From Takakia lepidozioides (Eukaryota > Streptophyta > Takakiopsida > Takakiales > Takakiaceae): 64,000 nt of DNA. The translations under genes and the position numbers were made by a program. The notes under the pieces are model-generated. The model had not been told where the DNA came from. It searched no databases and was given only the letters and a program-made list of their open reading frames with translations. Position 1 is the first letter of the stretch; the number at the start of each line of letters is the position of its first letter. This document shows positions 22,306-34,456 of the stretch, piece by piece. The stretch is taken from positions 20,338,001-20,402,000 of the forward strand of contig CM060733.1 in assembly GCA_030704615.1 (NCBI GenBank), read 5' to 3'.

Positions 22306-23487
22306 TGTGTATGCACATCTGTGTTGTGCCCACCATGCATTGCCTTCTTGCCTGGTGTAGATGCTAGTGGCAGGAAATTTTGCTCTGACATAAACTGTTT
22401 GTGTCTTGTCTTTTCCAGAGGTATTTCCTGGCAAATTCTTGAGTGGATCTACATGGGGCATTTTTTGAATCCTTGCCTAAGAGGGTTCAAACTGGAATTG
22501 AGTACTCTGTGGGAATTGAATTTGTGCAATTTTTGCACAGGGAATCAAGTGCAATTGGGTGTTGTCTCTGATTTTCATAATGATTGAGCAGTGTGTACAA
22601 ATGGGCTAAGATGTTAACATAACCAGTCACTCTTTGGAAGTGTGGCCTGGGATTATCTCAAGATATTCAGTTGCTGATGATTATTTATCGAGAATCTTAA
22701 ATTACATTCTCAGCCAAGCCCATTGCAACTACCGAGGTGCCATTGGAGTCCCCTCATTCTGACTCTGGCTCCCCATCCCTCCCCTCTAAGTCATTGAAGT
22801 TCTTAGATACTCTCACATTCATGGGATGTTTAGCCCACTTAGCTACAATGCTTTTGAACCTGCCACAAGGTGACATTGTGTTCCATTTCTTGGATTTCTA
22901 AGACCAAAAAGAGAGTTTAAGACATCTGCAGAGATCATAAACACTGCAGACTGGGGCTCTTCAAGACTCCTCATCTGCGGAAATAAGTGCTCTAGATACT
23001 ACACAGAGCATGCTGTCCACTGCAAGTGCCCTAGCCATCTGGTTAAGTTGTTGTCCGGCAGGTAAGAGAGTGAAGCTGGGCAGGAGCATGAAGGAATATT
23101 CTAAATATTCTTAGAATATTCCTAAGATACTATGGCGAAACGACATTGTGCTCATGGAGAGGAATTGCGAAACTGTTCCGGGAGTAATTTATGAGTGAGG
23201 AATCACTGCGCACCTCAATATGAGGGAGCCAGGTGAAAGGAAGGATTCTTCACAGCCCATGTGATTGTTTTGTGAAGAGGGTGAAGGAAATTATGCCTTT
23301 CCACACACGACCCACAGTCCCAATCGGCAGCTGTTGTGGTTGGGATGGTTGGGATGGGATTACAAAGACAACTCAAGAATGTGAGGTACGAACTACTTCC
23401 ATACCTGTCTCTGCTATGCAGCATTAGTAACCTTGTGGTTAAAGGCAGGCCTGTGTTGAGAGATTTCAATGAAATGAGCATTGATCC
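22306..23487. other. Intergenic, RPL3 3' side and PPR promoter
   Basis: About 1.2 kb without a supported gene. The left part holds the RPL3 3' untranslated region. An inverted repeat with heat-shock-element-like GAA/TTC modules is at 23093-23122, about 365 bp upstream of the PPR start. A small open frame at 23336-23611 overlaps the PPR start in another frame and has no family resemblance. Confidence 0.5.
23093..23122. promoter_or_regulatory. Candidate heat-shock element, 11-bp inverted repeat
   Basis: The arms GGAATATTCTA and TAGAATATTCC are perfect reverse complements around an 8-bp spacer that itself holds a TTC. Alternating GAAnnTTC modules are the consensus for heat-shock factor binding. 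The location upstream of an intron-less PPR gene is suggestive only; AT-rich palindromes can occur by chance. Confidence 0.35.
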
Positions 23488-25722
23488 ATGGGCAGGGCGG
23501 CGGGGTGTCAAGTTCTTCGGCACACATCCACCATCACCTCAGTTCCTAATGAAGAAAGACGAAAGGCGGAGGAATGGAAGAAGGACACTTGTGGAAGTAG
23601 TGGGTCCGTGAAGACAGTGTGCAAGGAGGTGCGATGGAAGGATGCACTACCCATTTTGGATCTCATGCGGCACCAAGGCATACGGGCATACTCCGATACT
23701 TGTGTTCGTCTCTTGCAGGGGTATGTTCAGACGAATTCCCTGGCAGATTGCAAGAGGGTCCATGCCCACATTATCAGCGCAGGATTCGAGCAAGACATCT
23801 TCCTAGCAAACAATCTTATCAGCATGTATATGAAGTGTGGAAGTGTTGTGGATGCACGCCATGTCTTTAAAAAAATGCCTAAGCGCGATGTGATCTCGTG
23901 GAATGCGATGATTGCAGGATTAGCTCAGCAAGGGCAGGTTGCGGAGGCGTTTGAACTCTTTCGGCAAATGCAACGAGAAGGCGTGAAGCCTGACAAACTC
24001 ACGTTTATTAGCACGCTCAAGGCATGTGTTGGCCCGGCAGCGTTGGAACAGGGCAAGTGGCTCCATGTAGGCATCTCCAGAGCTGGATTCGAGTCAGAGA
24101 TCCGTGTTGGGACTGCTCTTGTAAATATGTATTGCAAGTGTGGGAGTCTGGTGGATGCGCGCCAAGTGTTCCTTAAAATGCCTGAGCGAGATGTAGTTGC
24201 ATGGACATCACTGATTGCGGGATGTGCTCAGCAAGGTCACTGTGAGGAGGGTCATGAACTCTTTCGACAAATGCAGCAAAAAGGAGTGAAGCCAAACAGG
24301 GTAACTTTCATTAGCATCCTTAATGCATGTGTGAGCCCAGCAGCTTTGGAACAGGGCAAGCAGCTCCATGTGGAGATAATGAAAACTGCATTTGGGACAG
24401 ATGTTCGACTTGGGAATGCCCTTGTCAACATGTACTGCAAGTGTGGGAGTGTGATGGATGCACTCCAAGTGTTCTTCAAAATGCCTCAGCGAAATGTGGT
24501 CTCATGGACTGCTATGATTGCAGGATATGCTCAGCATGGTCATGGTGAGGAGGCTTTCAATCTGTTCGAGCAAATGCAATGGGAAGGAGTGAAGCCAAAC
24601 AAAGTGACCTTTATGAGCATCCTCAGCGCCTGTGCCAGGCTTGGGACCCTGACTGACGGCAAGTGGATCCATGCCCACATCATCAAATCTGGATATGAAT
24701 CAGATGTCTGTGTGGGGAATGCGCTCGTTGATATGTACTCCAAGTGTGGGAGTGTGGAAGATGCCCGACTGGTGTTTGATAAAATAATCGAAAGAGATGT
24801 GATCTCGTGGAATGCGATGATTGTAGGATATTCTCAGCATGGCTGTGGTAATGAGGCCCTCCAACTTTATGAACAAATGCAATTAGAAAAGATGACGCCA
24901 GACAATATTACATTTCTTGGTGTTCTCTCTGCATGTAGCAATATGGGCCTTGTGGAGGAAGGCCATCATTACTTCCTCTCTATGGGGCGAGAATACACTA
25001 TCACACCAACAGAAAAGCACTATGGCTGCATGGTTGACCTTCTTGGCCGGGCAGGCCGTTTGGATGAGGCAGAGGACTTCATCAACAACATGCCATTTGA
25101 GCCAAATGTTCCAGTGTGGGGGGCTTTACTTGGTGCCTGCAGAATCCATGGCAAAGTGGACCTAGCAGAACGAGCTGCAGAATGTCTCCTGAAGGTAGAA
25201 CCACAAAATGCCGGAGTATATGTGCTTCTCTCAAATATCTATGCTGCAGCTGGCCGGTGGGATGCTGTAACAAAGGTGAGGAAAGTGATGGAGGACAGAA
25301 ATGTGAGAAAGGAACGAGGGTGCAGCTGGATGGAGGTTAACAAGAAAATACACATGTTTGTTGCAGAAGATAGATCACACCCTCACACACAGGAAATCTA
25401 TGCTGAATTGGAGAGATTGATTGGGCAGATGAAGGAGGCAGGATATGTGCCTGACACTCGCTACGTCTTGCACAATGTGGATGAGGACACAAAGGAACAG
25501 GCTCTCTGCCACCACAGTGAAAAGCTGGCCATTACTTTTGGGCTGATCAGCACTCCTCCTGGAACCGCCGTACGCATCAACAAAAACCTCCGTGTATGTG
25601 GCGACTGCCACACAGCAACCAAGTTTATCTCCAAGATTGTTGGCCGAGAAATTATTGCAAGGGATGCCAACCGGCTTCATCACTTCAAGAATGGGGTGTG
25701 TTCTTGTGGGGATTATTGGTGA
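23488..25722 (+). CDS. PLS-class DYW pentatricopeptide repeat protein
   Basis: An intron-less 744-residue protein. From about residue 60 to 480 there are tandem P, L and S repeats, with recurrent blocks such as NALVNMYCKCGSVMDA, VVSWTAMIAGYAQHG and MQWEGVKPNKVTFMSIL. The E/E+ region follows (VPVWGALLGACRIHG, GVYVLLSNIYAAAGRW), then a complete DYW domain with the deaminase-type zinc ligands HSE near residue 676 and CGDCH, and the C-terminal CSCGDYW. DYW proteins carry out cytidine-to-uridine editing at specific sites of chloroplast or mitochondrial transcripts. The first ATG is used; residues 1-50 are not a classic transit peptide, so the target organelle is open and an upstream exon cannot be excluded. 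All catalytic residues are present. The editing site could be predicted from positions 5 and 35 of each repeat, which I have not done. Confidence 0.93.
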   Translation: MGRAAGCQVLRHTSTITSVPNEERRKAEEWKKDTCGSSGSVKTVCKEVRWKDALPILDLMRHQGIRAYSDTCVRLLQGYVQTNSLADCKRVHAHIISAGFEQDIFLANNLISMYMKCGSVVDARHVFKKMPKRDVISWNAMIAGLAQQGQVAEAFELFRQMQREGVKPDKLTFISTLKACVGPAALEQGKWLHVGISRAGFESEIRVGTALVNMYCKCGSLVDARQVFLKMPERDVVAWTSLIAGCAQQGHCEEGHELFRQMQQKGVKPNRVTFISILNACVSPAALEQGKQLHVEIMKTAFGTDVRLGNALVNMYCKCGSVMDALQVFFKMPQRNVVSWTAMIAGYAQHGHGEEAFNLFEQMQWEGVKPNKVTFMSILSACARLGTLTDGKWIHAHIIKSGYESDVCVGNALVDMYSKCGSVEDARLVFDKIIERDVISWNAMIVGYSQHGCGNEALQLYEQMQLEKMTPDNITFLGVLSACSNMGLVEEGHHYFLSMGREYTITPTEKHYGCMVDLLGRAGRLDEAEDFINNMPFEPNVPVWGALLGACRIHGKVDLAERAAECLLKVEPQNAGVYVLLSNIYAAAGRWDAVTKVRKVMEDRNVRKERGCSWMEVNKKIHMFVAEDRSHPHTQEIYAELERLIGQMKEAGYVPDTRYVLHNVDEDTKEQALCHHSEKLAITFGLISTPPGTAVRINKNLRVCGDCHTATKFISKIVGREIIARDANRLHHFKNGVCSCGDYW

Positions 25723-28259
25723 TGGCGAACATAGAATTACAACTTGTTGGTGCCTTCTGTGCAGTTTAAATGGATTTGCTTGTCTATGATGAGGAGTTCC
25801 TTCCACATCCTATTTTGTATGGCGCATCAAGTCATTCACCTAAAAGCCAAGGTGTGAGAAGAAGCAACATATCTATCCATCTTGAGGATGGAGCCTGCAC
25901 CCTGCCTTCTTTGATCTTCTGAGCATGAGCATCCATTGGCGCAGGTTGGTGGCACATACTCTCAGCCCTGCCTGCAGAATTCTGAAGGTTTGGATAGAAA
26001 GCTCTAAATCAATGGTCCCTTTGTGCATGAACATGCAGCTATTCAAAAACTTTCTTCCTCTTCACCAGCATTTACAGTTGAAAAGGAACAGCCAAATCAC
26101 ACATGTAGATTTCCATTTATATCCATCCCTGGGGGGTGGAGTGTAGGCAAATGTGGAAATCACCATGAGAGACAAAGGTGGCAATTACACATCATTGAGT
26201 TATTCACTGTGAAATGGAAATATCACACATAAACCTGTTGGTAACTACCAGGTGGAGCTTATTGATACAGCAGCTGTCACGCTCAATCGTCGATGAAGAG
26301 GCTGATTGTCCCCTAGACACCCAGCCCAGACTCTTGAGCACCAGAAAGGTAACAGCACTGCATCATTACTTACACGCAATATAATGCATGGATCAAAGGG
26401 CTTTCTTTCCACATAGGCCCTAGTATCTCTTTCCTAAACCGTATCTCTCTGCATCTATCAGGAAGTCAACCCAAAACTGACCAAGAAAAAGAAATAGGTT
26501 ACTTCTAAATGTTCACCTGTGAGCCCATGCAATAGTAAAGTGTGACAAGGAGCTGAAAATCACATGGGCCATCTCTGTGGCTAAATGGCTACAGTAGTTT
26601 ATGTTGCTAGCTCTCACACCCAAGACAATCTTCTGCTATAACTGGACATACTATGAGTTCGAGTGACTCTATTCAGACGTGGACTCTGAGAGTCTGTTTC
26701 CTTCAAGCTGTTTTCTTTCCTCCAAGTTTGCCACAAGTGTTTAAATGATCAGAACCAAGCTCCATATAATAGCAGGGGCAGTTCCTTGATGGGAGGCCCT
26801 CTAGAACTTGATAGAACTCCCTCTTCTTCTAACCCCTTTCCCGCCGTGGCAGCGCACCTACAGCTTTCCCTTCACTTGACATGGATTTAGGTCTTGTCTT
26901 CTAGTGTTTGCTTGCTTTTCCATGCATTCGCGTCCCATAGAAAGTTGTTTTCTTTCTTTCTCCTTTTGCTATAGGCCCTTAGCTCTTGTGGATGCAATCA
27001 CTTCTTGGTCAAAGAGTGTTTAGCAGGAACAGTGGTTGTACTAACCAACTTAAACGAAAAGCCAGCAACACCTAAAAGCCAAGAGAGAGTGAGCAGAAGC
27101 CCTTGAACTCCAGTGCCTCACCCTGAAAGCGAAAGTGCCAAGCCCAAGATATTGGAAGTCTGGGAAAGCAGCACCAGCCAGACAGCTCTATCTCTGCATG
27201 AGGCACATCATGCATCGTTTAGGGCTTCATTGGTTATTTTGTTTGTGTTGTTTGACTGCCCCGGGCCTCCCAGTGGACCAATAAGATTCTCTTTTGAGTA
27301 GTTCTTTGGTTTCATTTCATTTCTGTACCTTTTGGGCCTCCTGGAAAGTGAGATGGTTCAACCTCTGAAAAATTATTATGGGGTGTCAACCATTTTCTAC
27401 AACCCTGGTAATCTCTTTTTACTAACTGTAGGACAGAACTTGTGATACAGTTGCAGACAGACAGGGCGTACCAGACAAGCTCAATGAGGGAGCCAGTCAG
27501 CAGGGACCATATAAGATGCTTATTAGATATCAGACACAAGTATAGAGGATATCCTATGCATGGAGCACCTTCAACATCATACTAGTGAAAACTTGGCACC
27601 TAGAACTCTAAATCAGCAGGTGAGTTGGGCCAGAATCTTGAGTTCATGCAACTTGATGTTTATTCCATACCCAGTGAGGCCAACAAAACATGCATTTATT
27701 TTTTGAACTTCAATTATTGATTGCCAAAGGGTTGAACCCAAATCTATGGAGCTCCCGCTCCAATCTATGGAGCTCCCGCTCCAATCTATGGAGCTCCTGC
27801 TCCATAGGGCTCATTGAATCTTTTCTCCGGAGGTCTCATGCCTCTTGACAGACACTAACTAAAGATCAGTTACAATTCTCTTTAAGCAGACGTGACCAGT
27901 TTCATGCACAAATACATTCTCCTGATTATCAAGCACAATGCACGACTGTTGACGATTCGACTAGGAGGTTCATTTGATGTGAGGTCAGAGTCTGCTCTTG
28001 GGAGCCTCCTTCCTAGAAAAGGTTGCTGGATTTGCTTTTGGGAAAAGCAGTTTTTCATCTGTCCGAATAGAGGGATGCATAGGAGCTGAATCTCATATTG
28101 AGCTCACATCTCCGTGAGGCAATTCTTAACCAGTATGCCAATGATTCAAGCGTGAATCTTTGCAGGAGAAAACAAGTGAAAGATAACACATTTGAAGAGG
28201 AGCTCTTGACTCGCCTCTGAATGCTTCTAATATGACTGGAGGTAGCCCATCATATTGTG
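25723..28259. other. Intergenic, 2.5 kb
   Basis: No gene could be supported; open frames are short and not protein-like. It holds the 3' region of the PPR gene, a three-copy 21-bp tandem repeat at about 27741-27805, and the 3' untranslated region of the minus-strand OXA2-like gene on its right side. A non-coding RNA cannot be excluded. Confidence 0.5.
27741..27805. repeat. 21-bp unit, three tandem copies
   Basis: AATCTATGGAGCTCCCGCTCC is present three times head to tail, with one substitution (CCCGCT to CCTGCT) in the third copy. It lies downstream of the OXA2-like gene. No function visible. Confidence 0.9.
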
Positions 28260-31200
28260 TCACTGGCCCTTCCTTTCTGCCAGTCGTAACTCCTCCTCCA
28301 ATTGGGAAACGAATACCTCCACCAATGGTTCGTATTTTGCTGCTTTCCGAAGAACCTCCAAAGCCTCAGTTTTGTAGCCCTCTTGGCTCAAGGCACTGCA
28401 TCATAACCACAACCCCAACAACTAAGAGAGACCACAGAAAAAACAACTGAAAGAACTGCAAAGTGTGATGTCCAAACATGCAGTAGCTACGCACAAACAG
28501 TTTCCAGGTACAAAGGTCCCAAAAGTTTCGTGCCTGCCCAGTGTAACTAGAGCTCGAAAGTAACGGTGTCGTGACTGGGCATCATTGGGCACATCCAGCT
28601 TGGTTATGGTAGACATGGCCTGAATTGCCTCTATCTTCCTTCCCTGCAATTCCAAGCCAAACAACAACAGGACACTTCACGATCAGAACAATAGACTGCC
28701 GGAGCCAACAAGTTCTAAGCCTCTGCAAATCGTGTGCTTCTACCAAAGATTAATGAGGAGTTATTCACCATATGTAGAATAGGTGGGAGCGGAGGGAGGT
28801 ACTCCTGATAAAGCATGTGGGATACTTCTGTTGGTATATCACAGAGCTGCTCTGTTGCATTCTGCAGATTTACACCCATTTCGTCGATTTAGAAAGAAAC
28901 TACAACATAATCTGTACTTGCACGCCCTTGTGGCTGTGTGCACATGCAGTTGTGTCTGAGAAAGACCTGATTGAAAAGCGCCACTCCAGCTCCTAGGGAT
29001 GCAGCAATATAGAGCCCATCCTCCTTGCTCTGTAAAAACGACATAGATCAGATACTCATCTACTCTCAAGGTGACAGTGCCATGTCGCAATCCATAACTC
29101 AAATGGCAACAACATTGAGAAAAAAGAAGAGCTCATTACTTACAGCACTGGGTGCAAGAGGAATACCTTCCCTGATGCAAGTCCATAATATTTTGAGGCT
29201 TCAGGCCACTGCTTCCGCTCAATGTACATCTTCCCCAAAGCAAGGAATGCTTCTGCAAACTCAGGATATTTCTCCACAGTATAGCTGCATAAGAAAATAT
29301 GAGAACAGGTGAATGAGTAAACCCATTATCAGCCTTAGACCTATGACTGAGTCTTCACTTACGAACCTCAACACAAGCCACACATACTCATCAGAGCTTG
29401 ACCAAGTTTGTTCCCAAAAGAAGTCGAGCACAACTAGGGTGAGAATGTCCTCACTGTAGAGCTTGAAGAGCTTCTTCCCCCCGTCCCTCAGCCACATGCT
29501 TTGCTGCCAGCTGCCAGTAGGAGACATCTTAATAAAGGGAAGATGCAAGACGGGCCAACAGAGCAATGCAGTGAAGTATGAGCAAATTTGAGAGACAATT
29601 GCAAATGGACAGCAGACAACCTCCCAGATCATGGACCACCCTGCTAAAGCTCCAGCCTTTGCAGGTGCATACTGAGCCTACCTCACTTTGCTGTCAGACT
29701 AAGAGGTGTCATAGAGTTCACCAGCCCTACTCTAAAAGGAACCACACCTGCCAGTATGCATACTTCTTCAAATTTCAAATTTCTCTTTTCACTCTGGCCC
29801 CCTAGCCCCCTGCCCAGTAGCTTGCAAGCCTTCTTGTCTTCACTTCTGAGGGGCTCTTATCACATACCACAAGGAGGGCCTCCGGACCCATCATTTCAAC
29901 AGCCTCCCTTTCCAAGGGCCTTGTCTGGGGAGGACTCCGTAGTTTGGCCAGCTCTGATAATGATGGTAGGCCCAGCTTCTGACGAACTTGTGGCTGGCGC
30001 AATGCTATTGTCTGTGTGAATCACAGAATACCAGGCCTCAATGACACAACTGGTAGCAGAACAAGGAAGGAGAAGTGAGCAAGAGGTAGGTGAAAGAGCG
30101 CGGGGACAGAAGGACAGGCCAAAACCAAAAGTGACACGAGTCCGGACACATAGGTAGACAATATAGAATATACTCATAAGACGTTGTTTGCCGCAGCCTT
30201 GTGGGGTAGACAATATAGAGACTGTCTTGCTGACAAAACACATGGAAACTTTCTCAGACAAGCAGCAGAACAGATGACAAAGACATTGGAGCACACCTTG
30301 ACATCAACACAGTAGAATGAGGAGAATACCTGAGCAAGACTGCAGCAATTGTTGGTAAGCCAGTACATGAACACACCCTGCCCACATACACTCCTCTAAG
30401 TCAGTGAAGCATTGCCCTCCTCTGAAAGTTAAACAACACCCGATCATTCACCATCAAGGGCATAAATCTAAACACTTACTATAGCTAGCATCTGCAACTA
30501 TCTCCCAGAAACAGCACAAACATCTTGAACACCAACAAGCATCCTTAAGACTCTTAACTGTAAACCTGTCTTCTTTCATCTCCTTTTTTTGGCAATTTAG
30601 TTCTAAATGAAATTAGCTAGAAACACAAATCTACACAGAGAAGGGAGACAAAATCACACGTAAAACTCCTATGACAAACAGAACTTGAAGAAACGACAAC
30701 AACTGCACATTGTACCTGGGGAAGGTAAAAACCGACTAAGAACGCAGGGACAGCGGCTGCCTCTAGCCACCACTTGTAAAACTGGTTTCACATAGCCACC
30801 ACTATCAACAACCGCCTAGTAGCTCCTTCAACAAGAGGACCTCCCAAAGTGTTGCAAACAAGCTGAATATACTCAAAAGCATATACGCAGGAAGATGAGA
30901 TACTAGTAAGACCTGGAAGTCAAGAAAGGTTACCTTCATGAGAGTAGCCATAACACCTGGTTGAAGTTCTATGCCCCTGAATGATATCTACTGTTGTAAC
31001 GCCCCACCCCATTGACAATGGCATCGAAACAACATCAATAAAGATTAGGTTGATTACAAATAGGATCACAAGTTCGGGCAATAGCACAAGATACGAAACA
31101 AGGAAAGAGCAAGGTATCTTTCACCACTGCGTTCTTACACTCTCTCTCTCTCATCTCTTCCTGGTTCAGCCCTTTCCTGAAAAGCAAGACAAGCCACAAA

Positions 31201-33803
31201 AACCACTAGGACTATGAAGATCACCTGCAGATTGGCAAAGTAAGTAACAGCCACGAGGGTTGGGAAAAGGGCGCCCAGTGCACCTTGCACTGGCATCGTC
31301 AAATCCACAAACCAAAGAGTGCCTCCCTGCCAATCACAGCATCCATCAACCCCCCTCCCTCCTTTGTCATTCAAATTACATGCCACTCCTTTAATTCTGC
31401 ATACCTATTACTGGCACCAACTCTAGCTTTTAACCATGATCAACACACTCAAGTAAACTGAGAGTGAAATGATTCTGGTCACACAGATTATTGATTTTGC
31501 TATGTTTGAGTAGCCTGAAGCTTCTGAATGCTTGTGACTAGACTACAAAAACAGCACAATGCCCCAAGAAAGGTGAAAACATCCACCATAAAGACTATTT
31601 ATTAGTTTACCAAAAGTCATATTGTATCAACCACTACAACACGTAAACAAGAAAACTAAATCTTGCCATTGAGCAGCATGGCAACTTACAAAATCAAAGC
31701 CAGGATGCGGAGCCATTGCCATTTGCCGAACCGCTACAATCGATGAAATGAATAAAGGTACCTGTACTTTGAAGTTCCAGTGAGACCTTCTAAAGTAATT
31801 GCAGGTTCATCAAACTGTGGCAGAAAAGTTGTAGGTTAAAACCATCTAGACTGCTAAACTGAAGTTCCTTTGCTTTAACTGTGGTAAAAGAATGTTGATT
31901 TTGTTATTTTGTTTTCAATGGGCACAAAAACTTAAATCCTAAGACTCATTTCAGCCATCATTTCAAGCCATGAACAGTTTTACACAACTATCACCATAAC
32001 AGAAGAGCATTTGCAAGGAAGAAAGGAAAGAAAACCCCACTTGGATGATTGGTACAGCAATAAGCCAGGCTAGGCTGGGTGCCCCAAGCTCAAGGCGCCG
32101 CTGGGTGAAGATGCGGTACTGCTCAGCTATGCTCTTGCCAGAGCCAGGAGCAGGCACTGGAGATGGCACTGCAGTCCCATCAAAAGTCATTATACACAAG
32201 AGCATACAATGCCTTCCTGAAACATTCCCTCCTTGAGTTTTTCATTGGTGGAAGTGAAGCTTCTGTCCTACAGAACAACTCCTGCTACTTCTGAAATGAG
32301 ATTACACATTTCTCTTACTCATTATTTCCTGGGCTGGCACTCCCAAGCAGTGACTGACTTTGGAGATACACAGAAAGAAAATGCCAGCTTTCACATCTAG
32401 AGCACCTAAATGTGTAGAGTCATATGAAGGTCACTATGACCATTAGGAGTGATATGGCATTGAATCAATAACTGCTTTTATAAAGAGCCAACGCCTGGTA
32501 ATGGTTGATACCATCACATACAATCAACTGAGGCAACACCGAAAGAAAATGAAGGGCTTCTGTCACTCACGCTGACTTCCAAGACGTGCCAGTACTGATG
32601 CTTTCTGAAGCTGGGTAACGGTTAAGGGAAACAGAGCTGCCCGTAACACCAAGGTGGAGCCAATGATTGTGAGCCACCTGGGTTATTAAATGGCAGCAAA
32701 AGACACCAAAAGAATAATATTAGTTGAATACAGACGTATTGGACTAAAACCGCTTTCCTTTTACCAATAGCTAGACATACAGAAAGTATCAACTTATGAA
32801 GTCGGTTGCATCAATCTCAGATCTAATCAACCACCAAAAAACAAACCATGCTGCATAGTGGAGAAGTCTTGCGTGAATGAAATTCTAGTAAATCCCACAT
32901 CCTTGTATGACGAAGCATGAAAACATCACAAGGAGCCTCGCAAGGCACCCTGGATCCGGCAAGGACACTGTCGTGGAGCTTGGAAACGTAGCTACCACAT
33001 GAGAACTCTCTATCATAGTCCCAAGACAAGCTTTGGAGAGACAAATGAAATGAAATGATACAAAGAGAGGAAACAGAGACCCACCAGGGTACTCCTGTAG
33101 TACTGTGAATTCCATCCAACGTAGCAATTACCATATCCACAGGAGCTTGTAAAATGCGCCATGTGGTACTACCTGCTGTCTCCATAACTAAACCTTCATT
33201 TGCTGACTCCCTCACGCTGTCCAGAACTTGTCCATCCTGCCATGTGGCACCCACTGACCCGCCTTCACCCTCCGATTTGCAATCAAATGGATCCAATCCC
33301 AGTCTTTCTCCTGATTGCAAAGAGTTGCTCTCAGAGGATTCCACAGACAATTCGTCATATCCCTCAGAGAGAACCTTCGGTGAGTCCTCGCCATCGCTTC
33401 TCGCAACAGAACCAGACAGTTCGCTTTCAAGCTGCGGGCCGTGGGTATAACTACCCTCATTCTCTCGACCAGTGGAGTCGCTGCCCACCCCAAATCTCCA
33501 CCATGAGAATTGCCTCACAGTATTCACTGTTCCAGGAATCCCTCCAATAGCACAGCTGCTACGGATCATAGAATTGCAGCTAAAGAGAGGCTGTAATCCG
33601 ATCGAATCCCACGCCAATGACGGATTGAAGCGAGACGAGATTGAGCCGCCACAGTTGGAGAAATCTGTAGAAAACAACTTAGGATCGTTCCCCACAGAAA
33701 CGGAAGAAACTGAGAAAATGGAAGCAACTGAGAAAGAAGGCCGTTTCAGAGAGTATCGATGGATAGAAGAAACAAGGGCCCGACGAGCAATCGATGAACC
33801 CAT
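28260..33803 (-). CDS. OXA2: OXA2-like mitochondrial membrane insertase with TPRs
   Basis: Fifteen exons join in frame to 646 residues (minus strand): 33803-33085, 32677-32571, 32168-32041, 31761-31690, 31326-31225, 31176-31139, 30976-30934, 30772-30716, 30377-30330, 30011-29868, 29510-29455, 29284-29167, 29029-28967, 28643-28534, 28395-28260. Residues 1-30 are Arg/Ser-rich without acids, like a mitochondrial presequence. The Oxa1/YidC/Alb3 core runs from about 215 to 440: IHSTTGVPWWLTIIGSTLVL, APSLAWLIAVPIIQVPLF, LWFVDLTMP, and PAFLVGFYLPQGVFMYWLTN. The C-terminus (about 487-646) has TPR units such as FAEAFLALGKMYIERKQWPE and RYFRALVTLGSALSQEGYKT. Plant OXA2 proteins combine this core with TPRs and help insert inner-membrane proteins, notably cytochrome oxidase subunits. 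Two exons are only 38 and 43 nt. The last intron appears to start with GC. Residues 100-210 are acidic and low-complexity. Confidence 0.93.
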
Positions 33804-34456
33804 TGCCCTGCATGCCCACTAAAGTTCCTTAAACCTTAAACCCTCAACCCTAGACCATTGGGAGCGCACAAAGCATGCCTCTACTACTATCAGATGTGTC
33901 GGATTGAGAGAGAAAGCAACACATCGATTACGGAGAATGACACCTGCACCGCAGAAGTGAATGTGTAAGGTGATCTGCACTGAGAATTAAACAAGCTCAA
34001 TTGAAGCTCTTCCAATGCCCCGAACCCCAAGTCGTTCAGTAAAGAAAAGTTTTTCATGCATTCCATGCTTGTAAATTCACAAGAGAGATGCACATCAGCA
34101 CTACAAAACCAATCGATCCGGCATTGGGGGAAGGGAAGCTCGGCAAGAAAGAGAGCTCCTCCTCCTCTGTGGTGCTAACTGGAAAGGTACTAACTAACTG
34201 GACGACCGATTTTATGTGGAGTCGCTAACTAACTGCTTTCGCTAACTAAGTGGATTTCGCTAACTAATTGGATGTATGTAATAACTAGCGGGGAATCGTT
34301 AAGTAACCAACTCAGCAGAGGATAGCTTCGGCGTGAGAATGATGAGGTTTGGAAAGTGGATAACGTCTGAATATCCGAGCCTCCCAGGTTCGGGGGTGGA
34401 ATTGAGAGAGACGAGCTTTGAGGAACTTGAGGGAGAGCTGTTCAGTCTTCGCTGCC
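33804..34456. promoter_or_regulatory. Divergent promoter region with CTAACTAA repeats
   Basis: 653 bp separate the divergent start codons of the OXA2-like gene and the small plastid-protein gene. On the OXA2 side AAACCCTCAACCCTAG lies at about 33838-33853, resembling telo-box motifs of genes for translation and organelle biogenesis. Between about 34184 and 34270 the word CTAACTAA (or TAACTAACT) occurs four to five times with spacings of 17-38 bp. Both products are probably organelle proteins, so shared control is plausible, but this is inference. Confidence 0.45.

Noticed and set aside
23336-23611. Open frame overlapping the PPR start
   Set aside because: Different frame from the PPR repeats, no resemblance; GGTTGGGATGG repeat produces it.
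31140-31154. (TC)n microsatellite as a regulatory site
   Set aside because: It overlaps the 38-nt exon and intron border of the OXA2-like gene and is simply the GAGAGA coding tract.
31135-31386. 83-codon minus-strand frame as a separate gene
   Set aside because: It is exon 5 of the OXA2-like gene read through into its intron.
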